Assembly: GCA_033220425.1 (NCBI GenBank)
Contig: CM065650.1
Span: forward strand, 4,526,001-4,590,000
Length of the DNA: 64,000 bases
Direction: 5' to 3'
DNA from: Lepraria neglecta
Lineage: Eukaryota > Ascomycota > Lecanoromycetes > Lecanorales > Stereocaulaceae
This document shows, piece by piece, positions 1-10,277 of this stretch (the first letter of the stretch is position 1; each line of letters begins with the position of its first letter). The translations under genes were made by a program, and so were the position numbers. The notes beneath the pieces are model-generated. The model did no database searches. It had not been told where the DNA came from and was given only the letters and a program-made list of their open reading frames with translations.

Positions 1-1102
1 TCATCGTATGTTCCATTAGAAGGAGAATACAGTTGACGGGGAAGTCGGCTGGAAGCATTTTGAATTACCACCTATCACGAGAAAAAAACTTATCGGACTG
101 CTCCGCAATGCTTTCCGTCCATCACCACAGACAATGGGATCTCAACGGTCATTCCAGTGGACACCTTCCGGGATTTATCACAATCAATTAAGACATTAAG
201 GAATTATGAGAGAGATTTAGGAGCAGAGGGATGGGGAAAGGCTAGTAGCATATGAGGCAAGCACTCGGAAGACCTTGTACCGCTTTCGGAGAGTTTGATG
301 GTTGAGACACGATCAAGACCGCTGTTCCTGAGGAGATATAGCCCGGAGAGCGATGGGAAGAGGAGGTGGGTTATGGGGAGAAGTAACCTGTTGACAGAGG
401 TTGTTAAAAAATGAAGAAGGACTATGACATGGAGGTCGAGATTCAAGGCAATGACAAGGAGACTTCGAAGCAGCAGTAGGTCTCAGTAGAGCTGTGGACC
501 ATGTGCGTGACGAGACGAATGAAGAAGATGAGGAAGATGGCCCAGCTAGATGAGTGTAATCGCACAGGCATGAGCCCGGGACGTTGTACTTTACACGCAC
601 GAACCTTTCCCCACTACAATCGATATCGTCGGGAGTATGCCCTAGCTTTATAGCCAATGTATCTTAGAAAGCAGTAAACGGTTGAAAGGCTTGGGCCGGA
701 GGCCTTGATAGACTTCTGATCTTAATTACCCAATAAGAGTATATTCCCTGCGACTTCGTCGTGGAAACGTTAACGGCGGTAGATGACACCTAGAAGCATC
801 ACAAGTCCACAAAACTTGCGCAAACCCCGACTAGTCACACCGTGCGATATTTCTAAATCATCTGACAAGCACTTAGCCCCAGCTTAGTGCCACAAGAGCG
901 ATGGGAGGTATTTCCCGTAAAACTTATATATGTGTGTTATCAATTTTAATGATTCAAATTTCTTCGTACCTGCACATCTTTTCTGCTTATTATACCAGCA
1001 TCTCTTTCCAGCCACTCTTCTTGAGAAATACGCATTTTCTGTAAGCACAATAGCGACCAAAAAGCCATTTAGCATTTGCTTCTACCCACCCTTCACCACA
1101 AG
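1..1102. other. left margin, possible end of a decayed gene
   Basis: No gene is firmly supported here. On the plus strand, about 134-407, a frame with one internal stop (TGA near 252) ends in a basic stretch followed by TGA. It could be the tail of a gene entering from the left or a decayed copy, and I do not recognise it. The minus-strand frame over 313-657 is serine-rich and has no recognisable domain. From 660 to 1102 I see only AT-rich intergenic sequence leading to the F-box-like locus. Confidence 0.3.
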
Positions 1103-3261
1103 ATGACACAACTATCCGTCGAGTGGACCCAGGTCCTTCCTATAAAAATACTCATGCTTCCCAAGGAGATGATCGCAGCGATCTTTGATCAAGTAAATCT
1201 CCATGCTCCCACTGCAAGATTTTGCACCCACTGACTCCATCCGAATAGATCGATCGCCAACAGCGATCGTATTAGCTTTGCAAAAACCTGCAGAGCTTTC
1301 TACCAGGGCTCCATCAATACAGGTTGGAGCTCCATAGATATCGAATTCCATAACTCGCACTTCAAGGGAAGTCCAAGCTCCCCTATTGGAATCCTTTTTG
1401 GAACCAACAACTGGCCGACATGCATTCGACGCATGAACATTGATAAGTGGACGACCACCGTTGGGGATTCGCACTTCCGCAGCTCTCATATCTCTTACTA
1501 TAACCGCTCTTGTATGTATCAACATTGCAAAGCCTGCAACCTAAGAAGAAATTTGGAAGAGGCCGATTCTCTTCTCGCCACCCTAAGCGTAGACGGCAAG
1601 ATTTCAAAGAGGTACCGAGCGCTATCTTTAGTGGTCAGTTCGGCGAGTACGTCAGCAGCCTCTTTGGCAAGCTCCCGCATCCGCATCCATGGTTCAGTGT
1701 CGAAGGACTGGCTGTATTCAAGCCGCAAATCTTCGATCTGAATATGTACTGGAGGTACTGGATGTCTACCTGTTGCAAAGAGACATCGTCTCCTCAACTT
1801 TCCAGACTCAAGATCCCGATCCATGCTCCATCAGACTGCTTTGTTCTAGGCCACGCTTTGAAGACCATGGTGGGGCTGAAATCCCTCATTCTCACTGATC
1901 TACCAGACCGCATCGAATTTTCCGAAGCCTTCGATGTCCTTGGACAGGCCATTCTTGCGAGAGGAGGCTCTTTGCTGGAGTTGGATATCGAAATGACCAA
2001 TTATGACCGTCCAAACGCATACTCTGCTCCATGGCAGAAGGACGAAACGTTTGTAAAAGGCAAATCTCTCGACTATTTCTTTGGAATGCTCTTCGAGACC
2101 CATCCAGAAGTCCTGGCGTTCAGAAAACGACGGAGATGGATGTCTTCTTCGGATCCAATATACTCTGACCTGGCAAGTCTTGATCATGGCCCGGGGCCAC
2201 TGAAGCTCGAGGAACTACGTCTGAAAACATGGGTATTCCGGCATGGGCATCTCAATAGGTCTTCGACTGGGCTTGCCTCAAGGAGCTGCGTCTGCCCAAT
2301 AGTGACATCGATCCAGCAATCTGGAAAGATCTCCAGTCTGCGAAACTCGAAGTTTTGGAGGACGTGGATTATGAGCTTCTGTCTGCACCAATGATTGAGC
2401 TATTGACCTCGCAGTCCTCTCTGAAATCACTTAGCTTTGTCAGACCCCTGCCAAGTTATATTTACACTGGTACTGAAAACTGGTGGGCTCATGGTCCACC
2501 AACAATGCTGATGAAAGTCATTAACGAGCCGTCGCCATTGGGGCCCGGTACTACCTGGGGAAGGAGTTGTGCTATTGGGAAGAAGTTTGCACCAAAGGGT
2601 ACGCCGAAGTACCCAACTATTCAGGCCCTGCTATCATCATTAGTTGGCAAAGGTCTCAAGAACTTAGTCCTACCCGGATATGTTCGACATAACACCAGAT
2701 ATCATCCAATACATCAGCACTGAATTAACATCGTTGGGGAGTCTGACATAGGGATTCGACTATTCAGATCCGGTAAGTTTCATCCTGCTTCTTCTAGCTT
2801 TAGAACGATTACTGACAGGTTGGCAGTGGATGCTAACTGTATTCAAACACGACTTCCTTCCAAACATGGCCAACATGCGGTGAATGACTTTCCTCTCCCT
2901 AAATCGGCCCATTAACGCAGACGGGACCTACCTCTTAGACTTCGACGCTCTAGGATTCCATCGCTAGTTGGATTTCCTGAGCGAATACGTTCTGAGCACC
3001 CTGCGCTGTGTGCGCTATCGACATTGGTGCATGAAATCTTACAAGGGTGGCGATTATCCGAGGACCACGGCATATTATAATCAACAAACACCGGTTGAGG
3101 GCGATTGGTGGATCAAGTTTGTTGATCAAGAAGCGGATATGATGTATGAGGACGATAGAATTCCGGATATTTATCCTGCCAGGGGCCAATTTTTGACGGA
3201 GCATTTGCTTGGTAAATCGGACCTTGAGAAGTTGGGGTTCCCGGGCTCAAGGTCCTATTGA
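1103..3261 (+). pseudogene. F-box/LRR-like protein, decayed
   Basis: From ATG 1103 the first 31 codons read as an F-box start with LPKEMIAAIFDQV. After an in-frame TGA at 1232-1234 the same frame continues with the F-box second half, SDRISFAKTCRAFYQ. A tempting 56-nt intron (1193-1248, GTAAAT, CTGAC, TAG) would shift the frame and hit a stop, so it does not rescue the gene. Leucine-rich segments of the kind that follow fungal F-boxes continue in a second frame (to about 2250), then a third (from about 2262, after TAG at about 2259). Intron-like gaps lie near 2773-2827 and 2880-2921, and the C-terminal part ends at 3261. F-box proteins recruit substrates to SCF ubiquitin ligases. With at least two in-frame stops and several frame changes, this copy is probably dead. 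Confidence 0.7.
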
Positions 3262-3377
3262 TGGTAAGGAAATGAAAGCTTGGTGGATCAGAGGACAGTT
3301 TGCGTAAGGCGTTCAAGAGTAGCATCAGCGTTTGGAAAGCCCAATTAGATTAGGTCTGGAAGAGTTAAAGCACCCCG

Positions 3378-4715
3378 TCAAGCATTGATCAAATGTCCTT
3401 TGTATATCGTCTTTCTCTCCTTCGGAGGATCATAGACAATCTCTTGCAATGTTCTCCTTCCCCTCTGCTGAGAAAGCGGCCCACCAGCCCGTCCCATGTC
3501 GAACAGCACAAGGTTTGCTTCTTCCCTGACAGCAATTGGCGAAGACGCGTACCCAATAGCTTCTTTTGCTCCTCTAGATACGCATTCGTACAGCAGCTGC
3601 GAGTCCGCCTTGGTGCCAACGTGGTAAAGCCCAACTCCCATGCTAGCAAGGCTCAAAGGGTCGCAGCTGCCTTGAGGTGTGAATGCGTTACCGACGTTGT
3701 TGATCGAGATGGCGCCGCGTAATCCGTACTTCTGTATCATCTGCGGGATCTGTAGCGTTCCTCTAACGCGTTCGCCTCCTGCTTCATCCTCGTTTGGTTT
3801 GCCTCTCATGTAGATGTCTGAGGTAGGTAGACCAATAAAGTAGAAGGGCAAATCCGCCGTTCTTTTCGCGAGAGAGCGCCACTCTTTCTGGTCTAGTAGG
3901 GTCAGCCTCGTGCAGTGACCCAAGGCGATCGTCTTGTCGGCTTTCCAAGCTGTCTTAAAGGACAAAATTGCCAGTTCGATAGCGTACCAAGTCCGAGCTT
4001 TCTGGTTAGGATCTAGATTGTAATCCAGATGAAAATCCATGTGTTTCTTGAAATTTATGGCAGTATTGACAGCCCAGTCCATATTCTGATCAGAGGCTGA
4101 AGTAGTCTCTTCGACATAAGGAGTGGTTCCTAGGACCTCGACGTGCTCATTCTGGATCGCTTGGATCATAAGTTCCCTGTTCATGCCGCCATACTCCCCG
4201 GAATAGATTGGGTCCTGAGCAAAGGCACAGATCTGAATTTCACACGCTGTGGCAAACTGCTTTTTAAGTTCGATAGCAGCGTCCAAGCATTTGAACTCGA
4301 CAATATGGTCAACTTCGACAAACGCTCGCATATGGGTCACGCCAGCAGCGATACTCTCACCAATAAGCCACCGGCCTCGTCTGATCAAGTCGTCTTTCTC
4401 GAAACGACCTTTGGCTTTCGAAGTCAGCTCGAGAGCCTCCTGGAAGTCTCCTTTTTCAATCTCCAGATCTGCGTATTTGGGATCCGATAGCAGAAAGCAT
4501 TTGTCCAGATGAATGTGAGCATGACATAGCGATGGTGCTATCAAGTGATTTTGGGCGTCTAAGACATTCTCGCCAGTAAAGCTAAGACTGGGCTCATGAG
4601 ATAGTATAGCTTTTATGTTGCCATCTTTGAGAAAGATGTCGTATTGTTGATGGGGATCCCAGTCCTCAAACGCGACTCGAGCACCTCTTATCAAGTCGAT
4701 TCTCTTGCGTTCCAT
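3378..4715 (-). CDS. amidohydrolase / cytosine-deaminase-like metal-dependent hydrolase
   Basis: A single-exon reading frame encodes an amidohydrolase-superfamily enzyme. Visible features are the first metal-binding motif HIHLDKC near residue 70, a later HCTRLT segment supplying another likely metal-site His, the early strand DIFLKDGNIKAI and a C-terminal segment EANLVLFDM that closes the small beta-sandwich. The open frame extends to 4841 only through a GTG, so I take the internal ATG at 4715 (protein starting MERKRIDLIRGAR, about 445 residues), where the family's usual start lies. The closest named relatives would be cytosine deaminase-like or N-isopropylammelide-like hydrolases of fungi. 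The substrate cannot be read from sequence. It is transcribed divergently from the ChaC gene, about 300 bp apart. Confidence 0.85.
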   Translation of the reverse strand: MERKRIDLIRGARVAFEDWDPHQQYDIFLKDGNIKAILSHEPSLSFTGENVLDAQNHLIAPSLCHAHIHLDKCFLLSDPKYADLEIEKGDFQEALELTSKAKGRFEKDDLIRRGRWLIGESIAAGVTHMRAFVEVDHIVEFKCLDAAIELKKQFATACEIQICAFAQDPIYSGEYGGMNRELMIQAIQNEHVEVLGTTPYVEETTSASDQNMDWAVNTAINFKKHMDFHLDYNLDPNQKARTWYAIELAILSFKTAWKADKTIALGHCTRLTLLDQKEWRSLAKRTADLPFYFIGLPTSDIYMRGKPNEDEAGGERVRGTLQIPQMIQKYGLRGAISINNVGNAFTPQGSCDPLSLASMGVGLYHVGTKADSQLLYECVSRGAKEAIGYASSPIAVREEANLVLFDMGRAGGPLSQQRGRRTLQEIVYDPPKERKTIYKGHLINA

Positions 4716-5013
4716 TATATCTAAACTCTCAAGAGGTTTATCCACAGCATAGACAGTTCCAAGGTTCCATACGGGGGTAAATACCAGCCGTTTAACAGCT
4801 TTAATTAAACAGCAAAGTGTCGTGACGTGTGATGAAGTCACGACGCCTCTGCTAGCGCCCTATTAGGGCTCAGCCCTAGATTTGGATAACCACCTGGAAC
4901 GGCGAGAACAGAGTTGTCAGAGTGTGCGAACCAATGTCAACCTGATCAAACAACGTTGAAGAGTTCCAGAAAACCCTGTATGATACTATTTCGATTTGTT
5001 GGTCCGCGAAAAG
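4716..5013. promoter_or_regulatory. shared divergent promoter
   Basis: About 300 bp separate the start codons of the amidohydrolase (minus) and the ChaC gene (plus), so both promoters must lie here. A short inverted pair TAGGGCT/AGCCCTA is visible near 4863-4879. I see no convincing TATA box or known operator. Confidence 0.45.
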
Positions 5014-6158
5014 ATGCCGTCGATCTATGAAAGAATGTCCGACATGCCTAAATCTGCCATTTCTGAAGAATTTTGGCTCTTTGGCTATGGGTAAGTTCTA
5101 ACGATTGTATTTATACTGCCGCGGGATGTTATGCCAAAAAGGAGTGTAAGTTGACGTCTTTCTTTGTAGATCTCTGATATGGAAGCCGCCGCCACATTTT
5201 GGTAGTCAACTTTCGAGTCTCCTTCGCACTTTATGATGTCATCTTGTCTCGTCTCTTTGAAAAACCATCTCCTACACGGATTGAATCTTTCAGAGCACAG
5301 TCAGGCTTATGAGTTTCTGTTACTGATTTGGAGTCTTCTAGACAAACGCGTACCGGGCTATATAGAAGGCTACGTTCGCAGGTTCTGGCAGGCTAGGTAC
5401 GTTGCTTTTGCTTATCATATTATTGCCTTAGATCTTCATTGAATGATACTTTCTATTAGCGAAGACCACCGTGGCTATCCCGAATCTCCAGGTAGAGTTG
5501 TGACTCTAATCGAACGCTCATTCTGGGAAACGCTGGGTGATGAGGTGACTGCATACTGCATTTTTCCTAGCGGAATATCCTGTATTCGTCTAACAGACTG
5601 CTACAGCCTTCCGAGACACCATCACGAGTCTACGGCGCTGCATATCACATTCCATCTGCTCACGTTCAAGCCGTGAAATCCTATCTCGACATACGGGAAA
5701 TCAATGGCTATAGTATCCAGTACACGGACTTCAAACCATCTCCAACGGTTAACGCTGATCATCCCTCCCCGATACCGAAATGCATGGTTTACATCGGCCT
5801 GCCATCTAATCCCCAATTCCTAGGTCATCAATCTCCGGAAGCGGTGGCTGAGGTGATAGCCACGAGCGTTGGGCCTAGTGGAGCAAACGATGAGTATTTA
5901 TTCATGCTTGAAGAGTCCTTGGATGGTCTGAGTGAGGATAGTGGAGATGGGTATGTTAAGGATCTAGCGGTGAGGGTGAGGGCGCTGATAGCAACGGGAA
6001 AGGTGAAGAAAGACAGTGCAGATGCTGGGCGGGATGCTGCTCAAAGAGGAAAGGAGAGTTCGGAAGGCCTTGCTTATGCAGCTGTGGAGAGAGAGCTTGA
6101 AAGAGTCATGAGTGGGGAGGGTGGGAAGCCTGTCGAAGAGGCAGAGAAGGCATCCTGA
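5014..6158 (+). CDS. GCG2: ChaC-like gamma-glutamylcyclotransferase
   Basis: Five exons: 5014-5090, 5170-5201, 5342-5396, 5460-5544 and 5607-6158. They join through four GT-AG introns into 266 residues with every phase closing. The start reads MPSIYERMSDMPKS and runs into the substrate-loop motif FGYGSLIWKPPPHF, which is split by the first intron. RVPGYIEGYVRRFWQ, SEDHRGYPESPGRVVTLIER and RVYGAAYHIP follow in family order, ending with SYLDIREINGYS. ChaC enzymes cleave glutathione into 5-oxoproline and Cys-Gly in the cytosol. The C-terminal tail of about 90 residues is rich in Gly, Ser and Glu and longer than in the yeast enzyme. The symbol is by homology only. Confidence 0.9.
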
Positions 6159-7015
6159 TTAGATAGCGCTAGTGTCGCTCGTTGCTATCCTACATCTTAG
6201 CCTCAAAATTCATGATTCCAAACCCCTGGCGGTCGATTTCAGTACAAATAGTCGGGCCCTGAAAGCTGTATCCACGTCAGCTGATGTCCATTTTCTCCCA
6301 ATGGACGTGGACATCAAATAGACAGAGTGCGGTTCTCGATCAGACTTCCAAGGAAAGCATATTGAAGTGCACACATGGTACTGGCGGCCTGATTGGGTCG
6401 ACCAACTCAGTTTCGTGTGAAAACTGCGAAATGGATTTTGTTGCATCGTAGAGAACGGCGGGAGGTGGAACGAATGGCCAGGAAATCGGTGTTGAAAGCG
6501 AGAGTGGGTGCGGCTTACCTTTGATTTTTGCGGAGCCTAAGCGCGAAGGTCCCTAATGACATGAACGAAGTCTGGAGATTTCCCCGACGAAAGGTCTTCT
6601 CGGATGAGAATGGGACTCAGAACCACAATACATCTTCTGGATCTGGGCCCGTGGTGTTTGATCCGGTCGTAGGTATGAACCCCTTCTACTCATCGTACTA
6701 AGAACAGGCATATTAGCTTGTCCTTGATACATCGTTTAAACTCAAAGTTTTCGAATATTAGACGTGTCAGAGAGAAGATTGTGGTTCGCCATGATTGGCT
6801 CGCTCCCTCAATGAAGGGTTATGACTAAAGCCAAAACACGTCCATGGTTTGCGGGAGTCTGCCGGCTGTCCGACTAAGGATGACGATATTGGTATTTCAT
6901 CATGGAAGAAAATGATCGAAGAAATAGGGGAGATGGAAGGCTTACCTTGAAGTGCATTAAAGTGAGAGAGAGACTCGGTTGGTTCTTGGTTAATTGGGGC
7001 GTGGATGGGAAGTCT
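6159..7015. other. intergenic, weak coding hints
   Basis: No supported gene. From ATG 6570 a short frame encodes MNEVWRFPRRKVFSDENG and stops near 6700. Further on, about 6720-6830, the stretch RVREKIVVRHDWLAPSMK is open. They could be exons of a small unrecognised gene, but no splice pair joined the frames cleanly. The rest looks like the 3' flanks of two convergent genes. Confidence 0.25.
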
Positions 7016-7819
7016 TTATCCAATGACAGGCCACCAGATTTTCTTGCCTTCACTGAAAGGGCTTTGCGAGGTATGAAGAGCTTCTGGCATCCCCTTCACG
7101 CTGTCAGGGCTAGTAGCTTTTGATGAATATTTAGGCTGAAGGGCGCGGTCTTCCACAGCCGTAGATGGCTCATCACCGTAGTCCAAGACCTGGTCCTCTG
7201 GCTTGACCCAGTCGAGTTCCCTCACGACCCTTCTGGTACTCCGAGAAGTGTGTGCTCTGTCATACCCATCGTCTCTGTCGGCATTGTCTCTCTTTCTCTT
7301 ATTGCTGGTGGCTGCTCTTGCAGATGGGACCGCCGCGTTGTTCTGTGGGGCGTCTTCGAGAGTGGGTTCTGTCTCTTCGACGGAGCTGCTAGACCGCAAT
7401 TCACCCTCCTCGTCTGAAGATATTTCATCTCGCATGGCCTCTCCAACATAGTCGACCAGATCATCTGACTGCTGATCTCCATCGGCTTCCCGATTCTCCT
7501 GGCGGACTTGTCTTGCACGCAGTATTGCATAGATCTCACTATGTCTGAACATAGCAATTTGGTCGTCTGTCAATGTCCTTTTGGCACCGTCACGGTAGTA
7601 GCCCAGGCCGTCCCCATTCTGGTCACCATCATGGTCTAGAAGTTGGTCATTGTAGGCGGTTTCTCCTGGCGGAATCGGGTGTGGAGGAGCCGTTGGGGAG
7701 CCGAAGACTCGTGCGTGGAAAGCATAGAGGTCATCCTGGCTCAAGGTAGGTCAGCCACTCTGAACTTATGAAGGGATTTGGTGCGGACGTACCTGCGTAA
7801 CGGTAGGAATCTGTAGCAT
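7016..7819 (-). CDS. small acidic/basic nuclear-type fungal protein (possibly DUF3807)
   Basis: A 27-nt first exon (7819-7793, MLQIPTVTQ) joins through a 57-nt intron (GTACGT, GCTGACC, CCAG; 7792-7736) to a long second exon ending at 7016, giving 248 residues. The frame upstream of the second exon begins only with TTG, which is why the short exon is needed. The protein has a conserved-looking N-terminus (DDLYAFHARVFGSP), a helix TDDQIAMFRHSEIYAILRAR, then a low-complexity acidic and Ser-rich stretch with a KRKR basic cluster. It ends GKKIWWPVIG. This resembles the fungal DUF3807 family as I remember it, but I could not check. The function is unknown. Confidence 0.6.
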
Positions 7820-8803
7820 AGAGACAAAGATCTCTGACTCAGGTAGCTACTTCAAGTTATGTCACGATACTATAAGTTGGTCTCCCAGCTCTTGCGGGCT
7901 CTTTCCGCTCCTTGTTGCTGACTAAGCGCCTCACACAAAATCCTTACTTCAAACTTCTGAATCCTTTCCTTTGTAACAACACATGGAACAGCAGGCCCGG
8001 TAGTACCATCTCAATCCATGAAACAACACGAGAGCGCCGATCACGTAGACTACGGATCGTAAGACGTAACATTACAATCCCGTCCTCAATATACCCTTGC
8101 CCTCAAGTTCACACCCATCTTGAGTTGCATATTCTCGAGATCGACGCAGAAAATCTTAAAGTTTGCCTTTCTAATCCCCAGCCTTGCTTCTGATGCATGT
8201 TGCTGGGGTTCGCTTTAGAGGCGCACATCTCCTTGCAGTGACTCTCCTTGGTTGTGTTCAATCCCCTAGTATCGTCCTACATTTTCGCCAGCATCGTGTT
8301 CGATAGCGCCTGAGTTTAAATCTCTTTGTCAGATGCGCTTTCTAATTCGAGAGATATTGCGGCTTGAAGCTATCAGAAACAGGTGCGATGGCTTCGTTTA
8401 GTGTATGCAGACACTTACAAGATCCCGAGGCTTCTCGGCGTTGATTACTATGCATCAAAAACTTGGCGATGTGGCTTCTGAACAACGCATTACCTCTCGC
8501 GAGACTTTCGAATAGCTTCATGTCTCTTGGCTGATATCCATGAAGCCGAGGAAGCCGTACTTATTTGTTGGAGGGTTTTGTCCTCGGCTGCACGCCTCTA
8601 CCTTCTGAAGCAGCTCCTATTGAACATAATGAAGCGGCCACCTTCCCTTAGCTTTCCTCCATGTACTTGTCCAAAACCCCCTACACGCAGTGCTCTGTAT
8701 GTTCAATTTAAAATAACTCTCGTCATCTTCGTTCTTGCCTACTCCCTACGCCACCTCCACAGGGCCAAAACGCTCAAGTAATCCACAGCTACTATCTCTC
8801 ATC
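7820..8803. other. intergenic, no gene seen
   Basis: Both strands carry only short frames without recognisable domains. The stretch is the 5' flank of the 7819 gene and the upstream flank of the decayed SDR at 8804. A plus-strand frame at 8527-8781 has one hydrophobic segment but no start context or homology that I can see. Confidence 0.35.
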
Positions 8804-10092
8804 ATGGCTGAAGACCTCGTCCTTGTGGGCTATACCACCCTATATGCCCTATTCGATGGTTAATTGATCGTTGTCCTAAATCTCTGGTGGCACCGGTAGC
8901 CTTGGCTACTTATGCATCGTCCACGCACTCAAAGCTGGCTTCCGCGTCGGCACTACAGTCCGCCGAGAATCTGCAATTGCACAGATCAAAGCTGCCCCTT
9001 CGGTATAAGCGTATCTCCATGATCTTGAAGTCGTAATCGTTCAGGATATTACGGTTGATGATGCATTCTTACAAGCTTTACAAGGTGTGACCTATGTACT
9101 GCATGTGGCATCTCCTCTTCCTGACCAGGTAAGCAAGTCAGAAGCTTTTATAGTAAGAAAATCGAGCAGAACTTTTACATGATAGAATTCGAATCATTGC
9201 TTCAGCAAGGATAGTCAAACTCTAAACGTCCTAATATACCATTTTGTTGGCTTTGCGCGACTTCAGACTTTGCCAGATCTCGGATTACAACCTCGCACTT
9301 TGCACGATTTCTGCTCCATTCTCCAACTTTATCTATAAAGATTATGCTAAACAACCCTCCCCCAGACCGGCGACTTCGAATCCAACACAATTCGACCAGC
9401 CATCCACGGCACAACCAGCATCCTAACATCCGCCCTCGCTGTCCCCACCATAAACTACATAGTAATCACCTCCTCCGAAGGCGCCATCCTCGGCGAAGAC
9501 GAGAACGCAATCTACGATGAAACCACCCTCGCGCCCCCTCCGGTGGGTCCCTAACCCCACTCCTTCGCCGCCTACCGCGCCTCCAAAATCCTCGCCTTCA
9601 CCGCCATAAAAGCCTTCATCACCACCCACTCCCCCCCTAATGCTCGGTCCAAACCCCCTAGCCACGCATCCCTCAACCCTCACAGCCCGCAGCGCAAGCA
9701 ACGGTCTCCTCCTCTCGAACATCCTAGGCCGCACAAACAATACCTCGCTTGTAGGAACGACTGTGCATGTTGAGGGCATCGCTAACGTCCACGTCCTTGC
9801 GTTAACGAATGAGAAGATACCCAAGTAAGGGAGGGACTTTGTTCTCGATAGCGGGGATAGGGAGGGTGTGGTGTGGGATGATGCGCTTGAAATTGTGAGG
9901 CGCAGGTTTCCGGAGGCGGTGAGGAGGGGAGTGCTACCGTGTACGAGGCATACGGCTACGAAGAGGGGGAGGGTTGATGCGAGGAGGGTGGAAACCACCT
10001 TTGGGGTTAGGTTTAGGAGATTTGAAGAACAGGTTTGGGGTGTTGTGGGACAGTATATTAGTTTGATGGAGAAGAGCGGGGGAGGGAAGTAG
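8804..10092 (+). pseudogene. extended short-chain dehydrogenase (dihydroflavonol-reductase-like), decayed
   Basis: From ATG 8804 (MAEDLVLV) the sequence is interrupted after 19 codons (TAA at 8861) and resumes with the Rossmann motif GGTGSLGYLCIVHALKAGF. VVIVQDITVDDAFLQAL, GVTYVLHVASPL, INYIVITSSEGAILGE, the YRASK catalytic segment and NEKIPK...FVLDSGD follow, ending at TAG 10092. This order is that of NAD(P)-dependent epimerase/dehydratase or dihydroflavonol-reductase-like enzymes. A TAA interrupts the first third near 9005, another stop precedes the YRASK segment, and a TAA at 9826-9828 splits the C-terminal part. At least four breaks and changes of frame mark a dead copy. Confidence 0.75.
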
Positions 10093-10277
10093 GGGGTGAG
10101 GCTGACGTCGTCGTATTTAGAATATTTATATGAGCGATGAGTTGAATATTATGATTATGGTAGAATTGATAGTATCTAGTCCAAACGCATAAATTACCCT
10201 CCGCCGCACTTGGACACAAAGACATGTTTCAATCCGAGGGCTAATGCCAGAATCCATCGATGCATTTCGTGCAAGTC